Shown here in pieces: positions 7,616 to 17,510 of a stretch of 60,163 nt of DNA. The notes under the pieces were generated by a model. The model searched no databases. It was given only the letters and a program-made list of their open reading frames with translations, and was not told the DNA's origin. This DNA comes from Flavobacterium sasangense DSM 21067 (GTDB taxonomy: Bacteria > Bacteroidota > Bacteroidia > Flavobacteriales > Flavobacteriaceae): NCBI RefSeq assembly GCF_000686885.1, contig NZ_JMLU01000023.1, positions 1-60,163 of the forward strand. Reading direction: 5' to 3'. A program made the translations under genes and the position numbers. Every line of letters begins with the position of its first letter. Position 1 is the first letter of the stretch.

Positions 7616-10051
7616 TTATGATCCACACATTTCACAATCTTCTGGACCTGCGTTTCTAGCCATTTCAATCATTGCTCTGTATTCTTCAGCTGTCATTTCT
7701 GCTGGTTCTTCTAAAACTGCGATAGCTTCTACTTTTTTCACTTCAACATGTTGTTCTTTAACTTCAATTGGAGCGGCCACTTTATCGTTATTTAAAGTAA
7801 ACTTAATCGCATCCACTGCTGCTTTTGTTCTTAAGTAGTACATTCCTGTTTTTAAACCTGATTTCCAAGCATAGAAATGCATCGAAGTTAATTTCGCATA
7901 ATTTGCATCTTGCATAAACAAGTTCAACGATTGCGATTGGTCAATGAAATATCCTCTTTGACGCGACATATCGATAATATCTTTCATCGACATTTCCCAA
8001 ACCGTTTTGTACAATTCTTTTAAATCCGCAGGAATTCTTTCAATATGTTGCACCGAACCATTGTGACGCATGATTTCTTGCTTCAATGTTTCGTTCCACA
8101 AACCTCTTTCTACTAAATCGTTTAATAAGTGTTTGTTTACCACGATGAATTCTCCCGAAAGTACTCTTCTTGTATAAATATTTGAAGTATAAGGTTCGAA
8201 AGCTTCGTTATTTCCTAAAATTTGAGAAGTTGAAGCGGTTGGCATTGGTGCTACTAACAACGAGTTTCTCACTCCGTTTGCCATTACTTCTTTTCTTAAA
8301 CTTGCCCAATCCCAACGACCAGAAAGCTCTTCGTCTTTTAAGCCCCAAAGGTTGTGTTGGAATTCTCCTTTAGAAATTGGCGAACCTTCAAAAGTTGAAT
8401 ACGGCCCTTCTTCTTTTGCCATTTCCATAGAAGCGGTAACTGCTGCGAAATATAAGGTTTCGAAAATTTCTTGGTTTAATTTTTTCGCTTCGTCACTTGT
8501 AAACGGCATTCTCATCATGATAAAAGCATCAGCTAAACCTTGCACTCCTAACCCTACTGGACGGTGGCGCAAGTTTGAATTTTCTGCTTCTTTAACTGGA
8601 TAGTAATTTCTGTCGATTACTTTATTTAAGTTGCGAGTAACACGTTTTGTTACGTTGAATAACAATTCGTGATTGAATGCTCCGTTTTCAACAAACATTG
8701 GTAACGAAATAGACGCTAAGTTACATACCGCAATTTCATCTGGAGACGTGTACTCCATGATTTCAGTACATAAGTTAGACGAACGAATCGTTCCCAAATT
8801 CTTTTGGTTCGATTTTCTGTTCGCTGCATCTTTGTACAACATGTATGGCGTTCCTGTCTCAATTTGAGATTCAAGAATTTTTTCCCAAAGTTCACGTGCT
8901 TTGATGGTTTTTCTACCTTTTCCTTGTGCTTCGTACGAAATATATAAAGCTTCAAATTCTTCACCATATACTTCATCTAAACCTGGGCACTCGTTTGGAC
9001 ACATTAAAGTCCAAGTCGTATCTTCCTCTACACGTTTCATGAATAAATCAGAAGTCCACATCGCGAAGAATAAATCTCTTGCACGCATTTCTTCTTTACC
9101 GGTGTTCTTTTTCAAATCTAAGAATTCGAAAATATCCGCATGCCAAGTTTCTAAATAAATAGCAAAACTTCCTTTGCGTTTTCCTCCACCTTGATCTACG
9201 TAACGAGCGGTATCATTGAAAACACGTAACATCGGAACAATTCCGTTTGAAGTTCCGTTTGTTCCACGAATATACGAACCTGTAGCTCTTACATTGTGAA
9301 TAGCCAAACCAATTCCTCCCGCTGATTGCGAAATTTTTGCTGTTTGTTTTAAGGTATCGTAAATTCCATCAATACTATCATCCTTCATGGTTAATAAGAA
9401 ACAAGATGACATTTGAGGTTTTGGAGTTCCCGCATTGAATAATGTTGGAGTAGCGTGTGTAAAGAACTTTTTCGACATTAATTCGTAAGTTTCAATTACT
9501 GCTTCCATATCATTTAAGTGAATTCCAACTGAAACACGCATTAACATGTGTTGTGGACGCTCCACGATTTTTCCGTTGATTCTTAACAAATACGAACGCT
9601 CTAAGGTTTTGAAACCAAAGTAATCGTAATTGAAATCACGGTTGTATATGATGTGAGAATTTAAAAATTCTGCGTTTTCTTTAATTACTTCATAAACCTC
9701 ATCCGAAATCAAAGGCGCTGCTTGATTCGTTCTTGGGTTTACATAGTGGTACATTTCACTCATCGTTTCCGAGAATGATTTGTTGGTGTTTTTGTGTAGG
9801 TTAGAAATTGCTATACGAGCCGCTAATTGAGCATAATCTGGGTGTGTTACGGTCATGGAAGCTGCGGTTTCTGCTGCTAAATTGTCTAATTCAGAAGTGG
9901 TAACTCCATCGTATAATCCTTCAATTACACGCATTGCCACTTTCACAGCGTCTACCATGTCATTTAATCCATAACATAATTTTTTAATTCTGTCCGTGAT
10001 TTTGTCAAACATTACTGGCTCCTTATGGCCATCTCTTTTAACTACATACAT
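7616..10051 (-). CDS. nrdA: Class Ia ribonucleoside-diphosphate reductase, alpha subunit
   Basis: The large subunit reduces ribonucleoside diphosphates to deoxyribonucleotides. It has 811 residues: an ATP-cone at about 1-95 (starting [18 protein letters not shown]), which sets overall activity; then the ten-stranded barrel with an active-site Cys at about 216 ([13 protein letters not shown]), the N-x-C-x-E loop in [13 protein letters not shown], and a paired redox Cys at the very end (C806 and C809 in CEMCGS) that passes electrons from thioredoxin or glutaredoxin. It lies just downstream of nrdB on the same strand (123-base gap), so the two are likely one operon. Confidence 0.96.
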   Translation of the reverse strand: MYVVKRDGHKEPVMFDKITDRIKKLCYGLNDMVDAVKVAMRVIEGLYDGVTTSELDNLAAETAASMTVTHPDYAQLAARIAISNLHKNTNKSFSETMSEMYHYVNPRTNQAAPLISDEVYEVIKENAEFLNSHIIYNRDFNYDYFGFKTLERSYLLRINGKIVERPQHMLMRVSVGIHLNDMEAVIETYELMSKKFFTHATPTLFNAGTPKPQMSSCFLLTMKDDSIDGIYDTLKQTAKISQSAGGIGLAIHNVRATGSYIRGTNGTSNGIVPMLRVFNDTARYVDQGGGKRKGSFAIYLETWHADIFEFLDLKKNTGKEEMRARDLFFAMWTSDLFMKRVEEDTTWTLMCPNECPGLDEVYGEEFEALYISYEAQGKGRKTIKARELWEKILESQIETGTPYMLYKDAANRKSNQKNLGTIRSSNLCTEIMEYTSPDEIAVCNLASISLPMFVENGAFNHELLFNVTKRVTRNLNKVIDRNYYPVKEAENSNLRHRPVGLGVQGLADAFIMMRMPFTSDEAKKLNQEIFETLYFAAVTASMEMAKEEGPYSTFEGSPISKGEFQHNLWGLKDEELSGRWDWASLRKEVMANGVRNSLLVAPMPTASTSQILGNNEAFEPYTSNIYTRRVLSGEFIVVNKHLLNDLVERGLWNETLKQEIMRHNGSVQHIERIPADLKELYKTVWEMSMKDIIDMSRQRGYFIDQSQSLNLFMQDANYAKLTSMHFYAWKSGLKTGMYYLRTKAAVDAIKFTLNNDKVAAPIEVKEQHVEVKKVEAIAVLEEPAEMTAEEYRAMIEMARNAGPEDCEMCGS

Positions 10052-10174
10052 AATTTTCTGGTTTTTTGAAATCAGACAATCCCTTATCTGGTTTCTGGTT
10101 ATTTGTAATCTTTTTTTGAATTGAGTTTTACTTCCTAATTCTAATCGGAACTATATTTAATTTCAGTACACCAA

Positions 10175-11152
10175 TTAAAAATCAGCGTCAAAACTAATTT
10201 TGCTTGATTCTGAATCGGAGTTCATTACTCCTGCTTTTTGATATTCTGCTACACGTTTTTCGAAGAAATTCGTTTTTCCTTGTAACGAAATCATGTCCAT
10301 AAAATCGAATGGATTTGAAGCATTGTACACCCTATCGCATCCTAATTCTACTAATAATCTATCGGTTACGAATTCTAAATATTGTGTCATCAAAGTAGCG
10401 TTCATTCCAATTAAACTCACTGGAAGCGACTCGGTAATGAATTTTCTTTCAATGCGTAATGCATCTACAATAATCTCTGTAATTCTTTCTTTTGGCACTT
10501 TGTTTACGATGTGATTCGTATGCAAGTGAACCGCAAAATCACAATGCATTCCTTCGTCACGAGAAATTAATTCGTTTGAAAAGGTTAATCCTGGCATTAA
10601 TCCACGTTTTTTCAACCAATAGATAGAACAAAACGAACCAGAGAAGAAAATTCCTTCAACTGCTGCGAAAGCAATTAATCTTTCTGCGAATGAATCAGAT
10701 TCAATCCATTTTAAAGCCCAATCCGCTTTTTCTTTAATCGCTGGAAACACTTCAATGGCATGAAACAATTGATTTTTTTCAGCTTCATCTTTTACATACG
10801 TATCAATCAACAACGAATAGGTTTCGCTGTGAATGTTCTCCATCATGATTTGGAAACCGTAGAAGAATTTCGCTTCTGGATATTGTACTTCATTAACGAA
10901 GTTTTCCGCTAAATTCTCGTTTACAATTCCGTCAGAAGCAGCAAAGAATGCTAAAATATGTTTGATGAAATATTTCTCATCATCGTTTAATTTATTGTTC
11001 CAATCATTTAAATCGGTATGTAAATCTATTTCTTCTGCTGTCCAAATACAGGCTTCTTGTTTTTTGTACCATTCCCAGATATCTTGATGTTTGATAGGAA
11101 AGATTACAAATCGATCTTTATTTTCTTGCAAAATAGGTTCCACTACAGCCAT
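10175..11152 (-). CDS. nrdB: Class Ia ribonucleoside-diphosphate reductase, beta subunit
   Basis: The small subunit holds the di-iron centre and the stable tyrosyl radical. It has 325 residues. Metal ligands can be placed: D74, E105 and H108 (ENIHSETY), E166 ([10 protein letters not shown]), E200 and H203 ([10 protein letters not shown]). The radical tyrosine is present at Y112, four residues after H108, which points to a normal class Ia enzyme rather than a Mn/Fe class Ic. It is the first gene of the nrdBA pair. A possible promoter upstream on the minus strand has a -7 box TAAGTTTG (11249-11242), but TTG lies 24 bases away. No clear NrdR box was found. Confidence 0.96.
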   Translation of the reverse strand: MAVVEPILQENKDRFVIFPIKHQDIWEWYKKQEACIWTAEEIDLHTDLNDWNNKLNDDEKYFIKHILAFFAASDGIVNENLAENFVNEVQYPEAKFFYGFQIMMENIHSETYSLLIDTYVKDEAEKNQLFHAIEVFPAIKEKADWALKWIESDSFAERLIAFAAVEGIFFSGSFCSIYWLKKRGLMPGLTFSNELISRDEGMHCDFAVHLHTNHIVNKVPKERITEIIVDALRIERKFITESLPVSLIGMNATLMTQYLEFVTDRLLVELGCDRVYNASNPFDFMDMISLQGKTNFFEKRVAEYQKAGVMNSDSESSKISFDADF

Positions 11153-11419
11153 AGCTATTTGATTTTAAAAATGTTAATGATTGGTTAATTTGACTCATTT
11201 GGGGATTACAAAGTTTGTCATTTGAAACGAGAAAAGAAAGTCAAACTTATTCACAATTGGAGCAAGTTTTTAACAAAGCGAATATTTGTCAGTAAAATAA
11301 CATAGGATTTTAAATTACTGAAAATCAATAACTTAAAAACAAATAAAACAACTGTTAAAACCTTGTAAGTGATTGATAAATCAACGGCTCACACCGATTT
11401 TTAAACCTTAAAAAATGAA

Positions 11420-11986
11420 TTATTTTTTCAACTCTTTTGCTACTTTGTCTAATTCATCAAACCATTGTTGTCCGAATTTTCTAACTAGTGCTTCTTTGAC
11501 GAATTGGTACACTGGAACTCCTAATTCTTGTCCTAACGAACACGCGTCATCGCAAATATGCCATTTGTGATAATTCACCGCTGCGAAATCCGAATATTCT
11601 TTAATTCGAATAGGATATAAATGACAAGAAACTGGTTTTTTCCAATCTACAATCCCTTGATTGTAGGCTTGCTCGATTCCACAAAGTGCCGTTTTTCCGT
11701 CAAAAATTACGTAGGCGCAGTCTTTTCCGTCGATAAGTGGTGTTTCTAATTCGCCAAAATCAGAAACCACGTGCGTTCCTTGTTCTTCAATGGCTTTTAT
11801 TCCTTCAGGACGAAGAAAGGGTTTTACTTTTGGAAAAATTTCAGCTAAAATTTTGGTTTCTTCCTCATCTAAAGGAGCACCTGCATCGCCATCCACACAA
11901 CAAGCACCTTGACAAGCTGACAAATTGCAAACGAATTCTTTTTCTAAGATTTCTTCGGAAACGATGGTTTTATTTAACTGAAACAT
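11420..11986 (-). CDS. DUF3109 family cysteine-rich protein
   Basis: A 188-residue cytoplasmic protein conserved in Bacteroidetes. The Cys pattern is the main feature: C20, C26 and C27 near the start (VCNLSACQGACC), GKDCAYVIF and ALCGIEQAY in the middle, SCHLYPIRIKEY, and CDDAC near the end. This resembles the YkgJ/DUF3109 type of predicted metal (Zn or Fe) binding protein. The actual role is unknown. A -7 box TATCTTTG (12013-12006) lies upstream on the same strand without a clear -33 element. No partner genes are adjacent. Confidence 0.8.
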   Translation of the reverse strand: MFQLNKTIVSEEILEKEFVCNLSACQGACCVDGDAGAPLDEEETKILAEIFPKVKPFLRPEGIKAIEEQGTHVVSDFGELETPLIDGKDCAYVIFDGKTALCGIEQAYNQGIVDWKKPVSCHLYPIRIKEYSDFAAVNYHKWHICDDACSLGQELGVPVYQFVKEALVRKFGQQWFDELDKVAKELKK

Positions 11987-12338
11987 ATTGGGTAAATTTA
12001 AAGTGCAAAGATACGATTTTGAATTCAGAATTTAGAAATAAGAATTTAGAAGTTTTGGAACACGGATTTTAGAAATTTGAGAAATTGCTAAAATTCTTTA
12101 CACAGAGTTTCTCAGAGTATTTTTTGATTTTGATTGTGTTGAAAAGAGATACACGGAGACGTTTTACTTTTCTCATTGCGCTCTTTGCGAAAAAACTTTG
12201 CGACTTTGCGTTTAAATCTTCACATTGCTTGAACTTGCTCTTGTTCTTGATTTTTGACCTTGCAATTGATAATGTATCGTTAAATTAGAAACGTTCTTGA
12301 TTCAATATCCTTATATTTGCACAAATATTCAGCGTTTT
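11987..12338. other. 352-base gap with degenerate repeat-like DNA
   Basis: It holds low-complexity text such as 'cacagagtttctcagag' and 'ctttgcgactttgcg', a style of dispersed intergenic repeat I remember from other flavobacterial genomes. A 32-base segment (12231-12262) also occurs at 43031-43062 with three mismatches. No gene is visible. A -7 box TATATTTG for the next gene lies at 12312-12319, without a properly spaced TTG. Confidence 0.5.
12231..12262 (+). repeat. Dispersed intergenic repeat, copy 1
   Basis: It begins GAACTTGCTCTTG and ends TTTTTGACCTTG; 29 of 32 bases match 43031-43062. Both copies lie shortly before a plus-strand start codon. Confidence 0.6.
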
Positions 12339-12920
12339 ATGGAACTAGGAGTCAATTGGAAAGACATTTTTACCATCAGCATGATTTTGTTTGCTGTGAT
12401 TGATATTGTGGGAAGTATTCCAATTATTGTGGACTTACGCAGTAAAATGGGTCATATTCAATCGGAAAAAGCGACTATTGTTGCAGCGGTGATTATGATT
12501 GCCTTTTTATTTGTAGGTGAAGAAATTCTGAAATTAATTGGTATTGATGCGAATTCATTTGCAGTTGCCGGTTCGTTTGTCTTGTTTTTCCTTGCTTTAG
12601 AGATGATTTTAGGCATTCGATTATACAAAGAAGACAATCCGAGTACAGCTTCTATTGTTCCTATTGCGTTTCCCTTAATTGCCGGAGCAGGAACTATGAC
12701 AACAATTTTGTCGTTACGAGCAGTTTATGATAAAATAAACATTATCATTGCAATACTTATTAATGTAATTGTAGTGTATGGCGTATTAAAATCGTCTGGA
12801 AAAATCGAACGCTTGTTAGGAGTTAACGGATTAGGAGTTATTCGTAAAATATTTGGCGTTATTTTATTAGCGATTGCTGTAAAATTATTCGCCGCAAATG
12901 TTAAAGGATTATTTATTTAG
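12339..12920 (+). CDS. MarC family integral membrane protein
   Basis: A 193-residue inner-membrane protein with about six hydrophobic segments, starting MELGVNWKDIFT at ATG 12339. I reject an upstream TTG at 12297 because the -7 box lies inside that extension. MarC/UPF0056 features include the ALILF-type first helix with D-x-x-G-x-x-P (VIDIVGSIPI) and the middle PIAFPLIAGAGTMTT segment. MarC proteins were once linked to multiple antibiotic resistance, but that link was not upheld and their substrate is unknown. The next gene starts 12 bases later, so an operon with the two following genes is likely. Confidence 0.9.
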   Translation: MELGVNWKDIFTISMILFAVIDIVGSIPIIVDLRSKMGHIQSEKATIVAAVIMIAFLFVGEEILKLIGIDANSFAVAGSFVLFFLALEMILGIRLYKEDNPSTASIVPIAFPLIAGAGTMTTILSLRAVYDKINIIIAILINVIVVYGVLKSSGKIERLLGVNGLGVIRKIFGVILLAIAVKLFAANVKGLFI

Positions 12921-12932
12921 AAATTTATTGAA

Positions 12933-13130
12933 ATGAAAATATTTACTTATGTGGCAGTTGCCATAGCTTTAGTTTTAATTGTTTTTAATCTTTTTCAAAT
13001 TGATTATAACAATCCGTTTGAAGGAAATAGCACAATTGCCATTATTGGTGTAGTTGCTGGAATTTGCGCAATTCTATTATTAGTACTATTGCGTTTTTCA
13101 AAAATGATTGAAGAAAAAACCAAACAATAA
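12933..13130 (+). CDS. Small two-helix membrane protein (65 aa)
   Basis: A 65-residue protein with two membrane helices (about 4-21 and 34-54), a short loop containing DYNNPFEG, and a charged C-terminal tail. Its stop overlaps the next start by one base (TAATG at 13128-13132), so the two are translationally coupled. No function is recognised; the coupling suggests it works with, or is simply made with, the FAD protein. Confidence 0.8.
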   Translation: MKIFTYVAVAIALVLIVFNLFQIDYNNPFEGNSTIAIIGVVAGICAILLLVLLRFSKMIEEKTKQ

Positions 13131-13738
13131 TGGTAGACGTTTTAATTATTGGCGCTGGAGTTTCAGGTGTTTCGTGTGCTTTGATTTTGGGTTCGGCCCA
13201 AAACAAACCGTTTGCAATGGATAAAAAAATTGCAATTGTAGCGCACCAAAAAGCCTCTTCACTACAAAATGCCATTTTTAATAACGCATACGGAATTCCC
13301 GCAGGGAAATTAGGCAGTGAATTATTAGAAGAAAGTTTGAAACATTTGACCAACTTGTATCCGCACGTAGAACAAATTCATGGAGAAAAAGTGCTTTCCA
13401 TTTCAGGAGAAGCAGGAAACTTCACTGTTACCACTAACAAATCAATTCTTCAAGCTAAAATAGTTGTAATTGCAATTGGTGCTGGAAATCCTTTTACCAT
13501 TGAAGGTTTGGAATCGTTTGTAATTCCGCATCAAAAAGCCGCTCCAGAGAAAAACAGAATCCAATTAAAAAATATTGACCATTTGGTTACCGAAGGTATA
13601 CACGCAGCAGGTGTTTTAGCCGGTCATAGAAGTCAGTTAAGTATCGCCGCTGGAAGTGGTGCTTCGGTTGCAACGGATATTTTAACGTTGTGGAATAACG
13701 GAAATCCGGTACAGGTGCATGATGCTTTGGGAAAATAG
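13130..13738 (+). CDS. FAD/NAD(P)-binding oxidoreductase-like protein (202 aa)
   Basis: It starts VDVLIIGAGVSGVSCALI, a Rossmann fold with G8-x-G10-x-x-G13, and ends with a GVHAAGVLAG-type stretch (here IHAAGVLAGHRSQ) like the FAD-binding end of thioredoxin-reductase-type proteins. At 202 residues it is shorter than full flavoprotein reductases, and the CxxC redox pair is absent, so the substrate and redox partner are unknown. It is the last gene of the MarC / small membrane protein / oxidoreductase run. Its stop is 4 bases from the converging hypothetical gene. Confidence 0.75.
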   Translation: MVDVLIIGAGVSGVSCALILGSAQNKPFAMDKKIAIVAHQKASSLQNAIFNNAYGIPAGKLGSELLEESLKHLTNLYPHVEQIHGEKVLSISGEAGNFTVTTNKSILQAKIVVIAIGAGNPFTIEGLESFVIPHQKAAPEKNRIQLKNIDHLVTEGIHAAGVLAGHRSQLSIAAGSGASVATDILTLWNNGNPVQVHDALGK

Positions 13739-13742
13739 CTTT

Positions 13743-14258
13743 TTATTCTTCTGAATCATCTTCTTCATCATCGAAATTCATTCCTTCTAAAAAATCATCC
13801 CAATTGATTGGATCTTGATATTCATTAGGGTCTGGCGGAATAGCTCCCGGCGGATTAAACAATTCCCATTCGTCCCAATAATAATTACTCTTGTCAAAAC
13901 TAGCTACCCAATTGATAAACAATTCTCTGAATTCGTCGATTTCTTTTCTAATCAACGTAACATAATCGGTATCTTTAAAAGAATCGTGAAATCGTAAACT
14001 TCCTACTTGAACATATAAATGCATTGCATGATCTCTGATGATTGCCGCATTTTGCATTCGGATGCTATACATATCTCCGCCTTCAGCACCCGCAATTTTA
14101 GCACAAATTATCGCAGCATCATCTCGCATCATATATTTTGTGGCATTCAAATACCCATCTTCTTCACTTATGGCATTTAAAAGACTGTTTACCAAATCTA
14201 AAATTAATTCGGCTTTTTTATAAATTGGCAAATCGAATAATTTATCTCTTCTACTCAT
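13743..14258 (-). CDS. Hypothetical helical protein (171 aa)
   Basis: A 171-residue protein, mostly helical, with an acidic tail (FDDEEDDSEE). The N-terminal part (YKKAELILDLVNSLL, then DAAIICAKIAGAEGG and MQNAAIIRDHAMHLYVQ) has the helix spacing of four-helix-bundle proteins such as the 23S rRNA intervening-sequence family, but I cannot assign it firmly. It is last in the run HupE - dCMP deaminase - S41 protease - this gene; the protease stop-to-start gap is 12 bases. Confidence 0.75.
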   Translation of the reverse strand: MSRRDKLFDLPIYKKAELILDLVNSLLNAISEEDGYLNATKYMMRDDAAIICAKIAGAEGGDMYSIRMQNAAIIRDHAMHLYVQVGSLRFHDSFKDTDYVTLIRKEIDEFRELFINWVASFDKSNYYWDEWELFNPPGAIPPDPNEYQDPINWDDFLEGMNFDDEEDDSEE

Positions 14259-14270
14259 TTTATAACATTT

Positions 14271-15839
14271 TTACTTACTCAGCACCTTATTCACCATATC
14301 GTCTTTTTTCAAAATCAATTGGTAATATGCTTTTTCATTAAAAAGTTGACGAACAAATTCTGCTTGAAGATAGAATAATACTTTTTCTTTCTGAGTATCT
14401 AAATTGAAAAGCAATCCGCCTTTTGCCATGTAGATCTTGAAGTTATTGAAATAATTTCCAGAACGTAATTCTTTTTCTAACGCTTCCATCGAAATTTTGT
14501 CAAACTTTTTGCGGTTTTGATCTAATTGTTCAAACACAAAATAATTCACTAATCCCGATTGCATCAACATTGTTAAACCTTCAGCTCCGTGCGAATCTTC
14601 TAATGGAACAAAAATATCTGGCATAATTCCGCCACCACCATAAACGATGCGGCCTTTCTTGGTTTTGAATTTTAGACTATCTGCAATTTTGGCTTTATCT
14701 TTTTCGTACAATTCACCACTTTCGAAGCGCTTGTCGAATTCATTGAAATAGTTTTCTCCTTTATCTTCATACGGTTTTTGAATCGAACGACCTGATGGTG
14801 TGTAATATCTAGCAATGGTTAATCGTACTGCCGAACCGTCACCTAATGGCATTTCGCGTTGCACTAATCCTTTTCCGAAAGAACGTCTTCCGTAAACCAA
14901 ACCTCTGTCGTTATCTTGAATGGCTCCTGCTAAAATTTCACTTGCCGAAGCACTATTTTCATTGACTAAAACACTGACTTTACCGGTTTCAAAAATCCCT
15001 TTTTCAGTGGCTAACGTGCTTTCGATTTTATCTTTTTTGTTTTTCGTTTTAACGATTAACTCTTTGTTTTTCAAGAATTCGTCTGCAATTGCAACGGCTG
15101 ATTCTAAGTAGCCACCACCGTTATCTCGTAAATCGATGATTATATGTTTAGCACCTTCTTTTTTTAATTGGGTTAAACCCGATAAAAATTCGTCATAGGT
15201 TTTTTCGGCAAAGCGATTGATTTTGATATAACCCGTAGTTTTATCCACCATTTGCGAAACATCTACACTCTTAATCGGAATGACATCTCGGGTAACATTT
15301 ACGGCGAATTTCTTTTTTTCAGACTTTCGATAAACGGTTAGTTTTACATTAGAACCTTGTTCGCCTTTTAAGATGGAAAATAACGAATCGGTTTCTAGTT
15401 TTTTATTGTACAATTGTAACTTATCGGCGAAAAGAATTCGGTCGCCCGATTTCAAACCGGCTTTTTCTGAAGGACCGTTCGCAATGGGCTTTATAACAGC
15501 TAAGGAATCATTATACATGTAAAAATTAATTCCAATTCCCACAAAATTGCCTCGCATTTCTTGTTCGACTGCTTCTAATTGACTTTTAGGAATATAAACC
15601 GAATGCGGATCAAGTTTTTCAAGAATTCCGTTTACCGTTAAATCGACAATAGAATCGGTATTTAAACTATCAACATATTCTTTTTCAATAAAATCGATAA
15701 GTTTGTTTAGTTTATTTTTATTGGCGTTTCGGTTTAAAAAAGCTGTTTCTGTAGAAGGATTGAGTTTACTTCCCAATAACAAACCCACCGCAACAGCTAC
15801 TGCGATTACTATTGGAAAATATACTTTATTCATTTTCAT
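14271..15839 (-). CDS. S41 family C-terminal processing peptidase (CtpA-like)
   Basis: A periplasmic serine protease anchored by one N-terminal membrane helix (about 6-23), 522 residues. The PDZ domain lies at about 95-180 (GIGINFYMYND, SEKAGLKSGDRI) and the catalytic part at about 195-330. By alignment with plant D1 protease the Ser/Lys pair is S298 (in NSASASEI) and K323 (in SFGKG), with the usual spacing of 25. Such enzymes trim or degrade exported proteins from the C-terminus. The start may be the first or third codon (MKMNK). The stop of the dCMP deaminase gene is directly next to this start. Confidence 0.92.
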   Translation of the reverse strand: MKMNKVYFPIVIAVAVAVGLLLGSKLNPSTETAFLNRNANKNKLNKLIDFIEKEYVDSLNTDSIVDLTVNGILEKLDPHSVYIPKSQLEAVEQEMRGNFVGIGINFYMYNDSLAVIKPIANGPSEKAGLKSGDRILFADKLQLYNKKLETDSLFSILKGEQGSNVKLTVYRKSEKKKFAVNVTRDVIPIKSVDVSQMVDKTTGYIKINRFAEKTYDEFLSGLTQLKKEGAKHIIIDLRDNGGGYLESAVAIADEFLKNKELIVKTKNKKDKIESTLATEKGIFETGKVSVLVNENSASASEILAGAIQDNDRGLVYGRRSFGKGLVQREMPLGDGSAVRLTIARYYTPSGRSIQKPYEDKGENYFNEFDKRFESGELYEKDKAKIADSLKFKTKKGRIVYGGGGIMPDIFVPLEDSHGAEGLTMLMQSGLVNYFVFEQLDQNRKKFDKISMEALEKELRSGNYFNNFKIYMAKGGLLFNLDTQKEKVLFYLQAEFVRQLFNEKAYYQLILKKDDMVNKVLSK

Positions 15840-16268
15840 TTAGCTCAAATCTTCGATTAATTCAACCTCAACACCTGCTTTTCTTAAGAAATCAACGCCT
15901 GAAGTATCTTTATATTCTTGATGATACACCACTCTTTTAATTCCCGATTGATGAATTAATTTACTACAATCTTTACAAGGTGAAAGGGTAATGTATAATG
16001 TTGCTTCTTCACAAGATTGCGTAGAACGTGCTACTTTTAAAATAGCATTCGCTTCGGCATGCAGCACGTACCATTTGGTTACATTATCATCGTCTTCGCA
16101 ACAATTTTCAAAACCAGATGGTGTTCCGTTGTACCCATCAGAAATAATCATTTTATCTTTAACGATAATAGCTCCAACTTTTTTTCGTTGGCAATAGGAT
16201 AAATTTCCCCATTCTTTGGCAATTCGCAAATACGCTTTATCGTATTTTTCTTTTTTTTCTTTCTTCAT
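15840..16268 (-). CDS. dCMP/deoxycytidylate deaminase family protein
   Basis: A zinc enzyme of 142 residues that converts dCMP to dUMP for thymidylate synthesis, or a ComEB-like relative. Zinc and catalytic residues are H70 and E72 (LHAEANAI) and C98, C101 (SPCKDC). The nucleotide pocket motif GYNGTPSG is present. I take ATG 16266-16268, which overlaps the upstream stop as TAATG, over an in-frame ATG at 16280. Cotranscribed with the HupE gene upstream and the S41 protease downstream. Confidence 0.92.
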   Translation of the reverse strand: MKKEKKEKYDKAYLRIAKEWGNLSYCQRKKVGAIIVKDKMIISDGYNGTPSGFENCCEDDDNVTKWYVLHAEANAILKVARSTQSCEEATLYITLSPCKDCSKLIHQSGIKRVVYHQEYKDTSGVDFLRKAGVEVELIEDLS

Positions 16269-16861
16269 TATCGGTTCCAAATTTCGCTTTCAATAATCAT
16301 TGGCAAAACTACACCAATTATAAATGCTGACATAACTAAAGCCCAATCTCTTTTTGAAAAACGGAAAAAAGTTTGCACGATATAGGAAATAATTAAAAAT
16401 ACTACAACTACGATTATTTGTGCTGCTTCAATTCCTAATGCGAATTCTAAAAGTGGCAATAATTTATCCGAAGCAGTTCCGGGTAATATGGTTTTAAAGT
16501 AATTTGAAAAACCTAATCCGTGAATAATTCCGAAAAACAAAGTTACAATTGCAACAAAGGTGATACTTTCATTTTTTGACGATTTCCCAGCTGTAAAAAG
16601 ATGAAAAACAGCCGTAATTAAAATGGTAATTGGAATTAAAAACTCAACCAAACTGGCTTGAATTTGAACCACTCCGTAAACCGACAATAGTAAAGCTAAC
16701 GTATGTCCGATGGTAAAAAGCGACACCAAAACAAAAACATTTTTCCAATCTTTAAAAGCATATGGAATTACCAACGCCATTAAAAATAAAACGTGATCAT
16801 AAGCATTGATATCCAATACATGTTTAAGACCAATATTAAAATACATCCAAAATTCCGACAT
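16268..16861 (-). CDS. HupE/UreJ family membrane protein
   Basis: A 197-residue membrane protein with about six helices. The N-terminal motif GLKHVLDINAYDHVLFL, with its conserved His and Asp, is typical of HupE/UreJ_2 proteins, which are thought to bring in nickel or other metals; GHTLAL and FGIIHGLGFSNYF add further conserved His. No hydrogenase or urease gene is nearby, so the metal role is only inferred. It heads an operon and has a good minus-strand promoter just upstream. Confidence 0.88.
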   Translation of the reverse strand: MSEFWMYFNIGLKHVLDINAYDHVLFLMALVIPYAFKDWKNVFVLVSLFTIGHTLALLLSVYGVVQIQASLVEFLIPITILITAVFHLFTAGKSSKNESITFVAIVTLFFGIIHGLGFSNYFKTILPGTASDKLLPLLEFALGIEAAQIIVVVVFLIISYIVQTFFRFSKRDWALVMSAFIIGVVLPMIIESEIWNR

Positions 16862-16888
16862 AATAATTAAGTTTTATTGGGGGAAATT

Positions 16889-16920
16889 CAAACTTACGAT
16901 TTATTTTTAAATGATACCAA
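16889..16920 (-). promoter_or_regulatory. Bacteroidetes-type promoter of the HupE operon
   Basis: On the minus strand TTG (16920-16918), 21-base spacer, TAAGTTTG (16896-16889). The predicted start site is about 20 bases before the HupE ATG. Confidence 0.6.
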
Positions 16921-16946
16921 ATTCTGTATCACAAAAGCAAATAAAA

Positions 16947-16981
16947 TTGTTTCAAAAAAATAGTTTTTTTATGTAATTTTG
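16947..16981 (+). promoter_or_regulatory. Probable promoter of the TerB-like gene
   Basis: TTG at 16947-16949, 24-base spacer, TAATTTTG at 16974-16981. The spacer is one base longer than usual. Confidence 0.45.
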
Positions 16982-17002
16982 CAAGAATTAAAAATAAACA
17001 AC

Positions 17003-17437
17003 ATGTCAATTTCAAATTTATTCGATAGCGGTTTTAGAAACAGAAACAAAGGTCATTTTTCAGCAATTGTAAGAGTAGCTTTGTCTGACGGAATTATTGG
17101 TCCAGAAGAAAAATATTTTTTAGACAAATTAGCTATCAAATTAGAAATTTCTCAAGCAGAATATGAGGAAATTTTAGAAAATCCATTAAAATACCCTGTA
17201 AATCCGCCTTTATTGCATACACATCGTTTAGAACGTTTATATGATTTATCAAGAATGGTATATGCAGATGAACATGTTTTAGGTGAAAAAGAACACGAAT
17301 TACTTAAAAAATTCGCTTTAGCATTAGGATTTACTGCAGGAAACGTAGGTTATATAGTAGATAAAGCATTAAAATTAGTAGATATGAACGTAGATTTAGA
17401 TACGTTCACTTATGAAATGCAACACATGAACAGATAA
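17003..17437 (+). CDS. TerB-like domain protein
   Basis: A 144-residue soluble helical protein starting MSISNLFDSGFRN at ATG 17003; an upstream in-frame TTG lies inside the promoter and is rejected. Two similar helical units (VRVALSDGIIGPEEKYFL and YADEHVLGEKEHELL) resemble the TerB/DjlA-N fold, where 'DG-x(3)-xEE' marks the acidic turn. TerB family members were named for tellurite resistance, but stand-alone copies are common and their role is unclear. It is monocistronic, ending at a shared terminator. Confidence 0.8.
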   Translation: MSISNLFDSGFRNRNKGHFSAIVRVALSDGIIGPEEKYFLDKLAIKLEISQAEYEEILENPLKYPVNPPLLHTHRLERLYDLSRMVYADEHVLGEKEHELLKKFALALGFTAGNVGYIVDKALKLVDMNVDLDTFTYEMQHMNR

Positions 17438-17459
17438 TTCAACCTGTTTTAAAATACAA

Positions 17460-17487
17460 AAGCACAAATTCTAATGAGTTTGTGCTT
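17460..17487. terminator. Bidirectional terminator between convergent genes
   Basis: Perfect arms AAGCACAAA and TTTGTGCTT with a 10-base loop, and A/T runs on both sides. It serves the TerB-like gene and possibly the lipoprotein gene. Confidence 0.8.
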
Positions 17488-17510
17488 TTTGCTTTATTGT
17501 ATTTACCTAC

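Noticed and set aside
11242..11276. nrdB promoter
   Set aside because: The -7 box TAAGTTTG is present on the minus strand, but TTG lies 24 bases away and the start is 90 bases downstream. I leave it as a note rather than a feature.
16268..16861. Nickel uptake for a hydrogenase or urease
   Set aside because: The HupE family is clear, but no hydrogenase or urease gene is in the window, so a specific nickel role is not supported.
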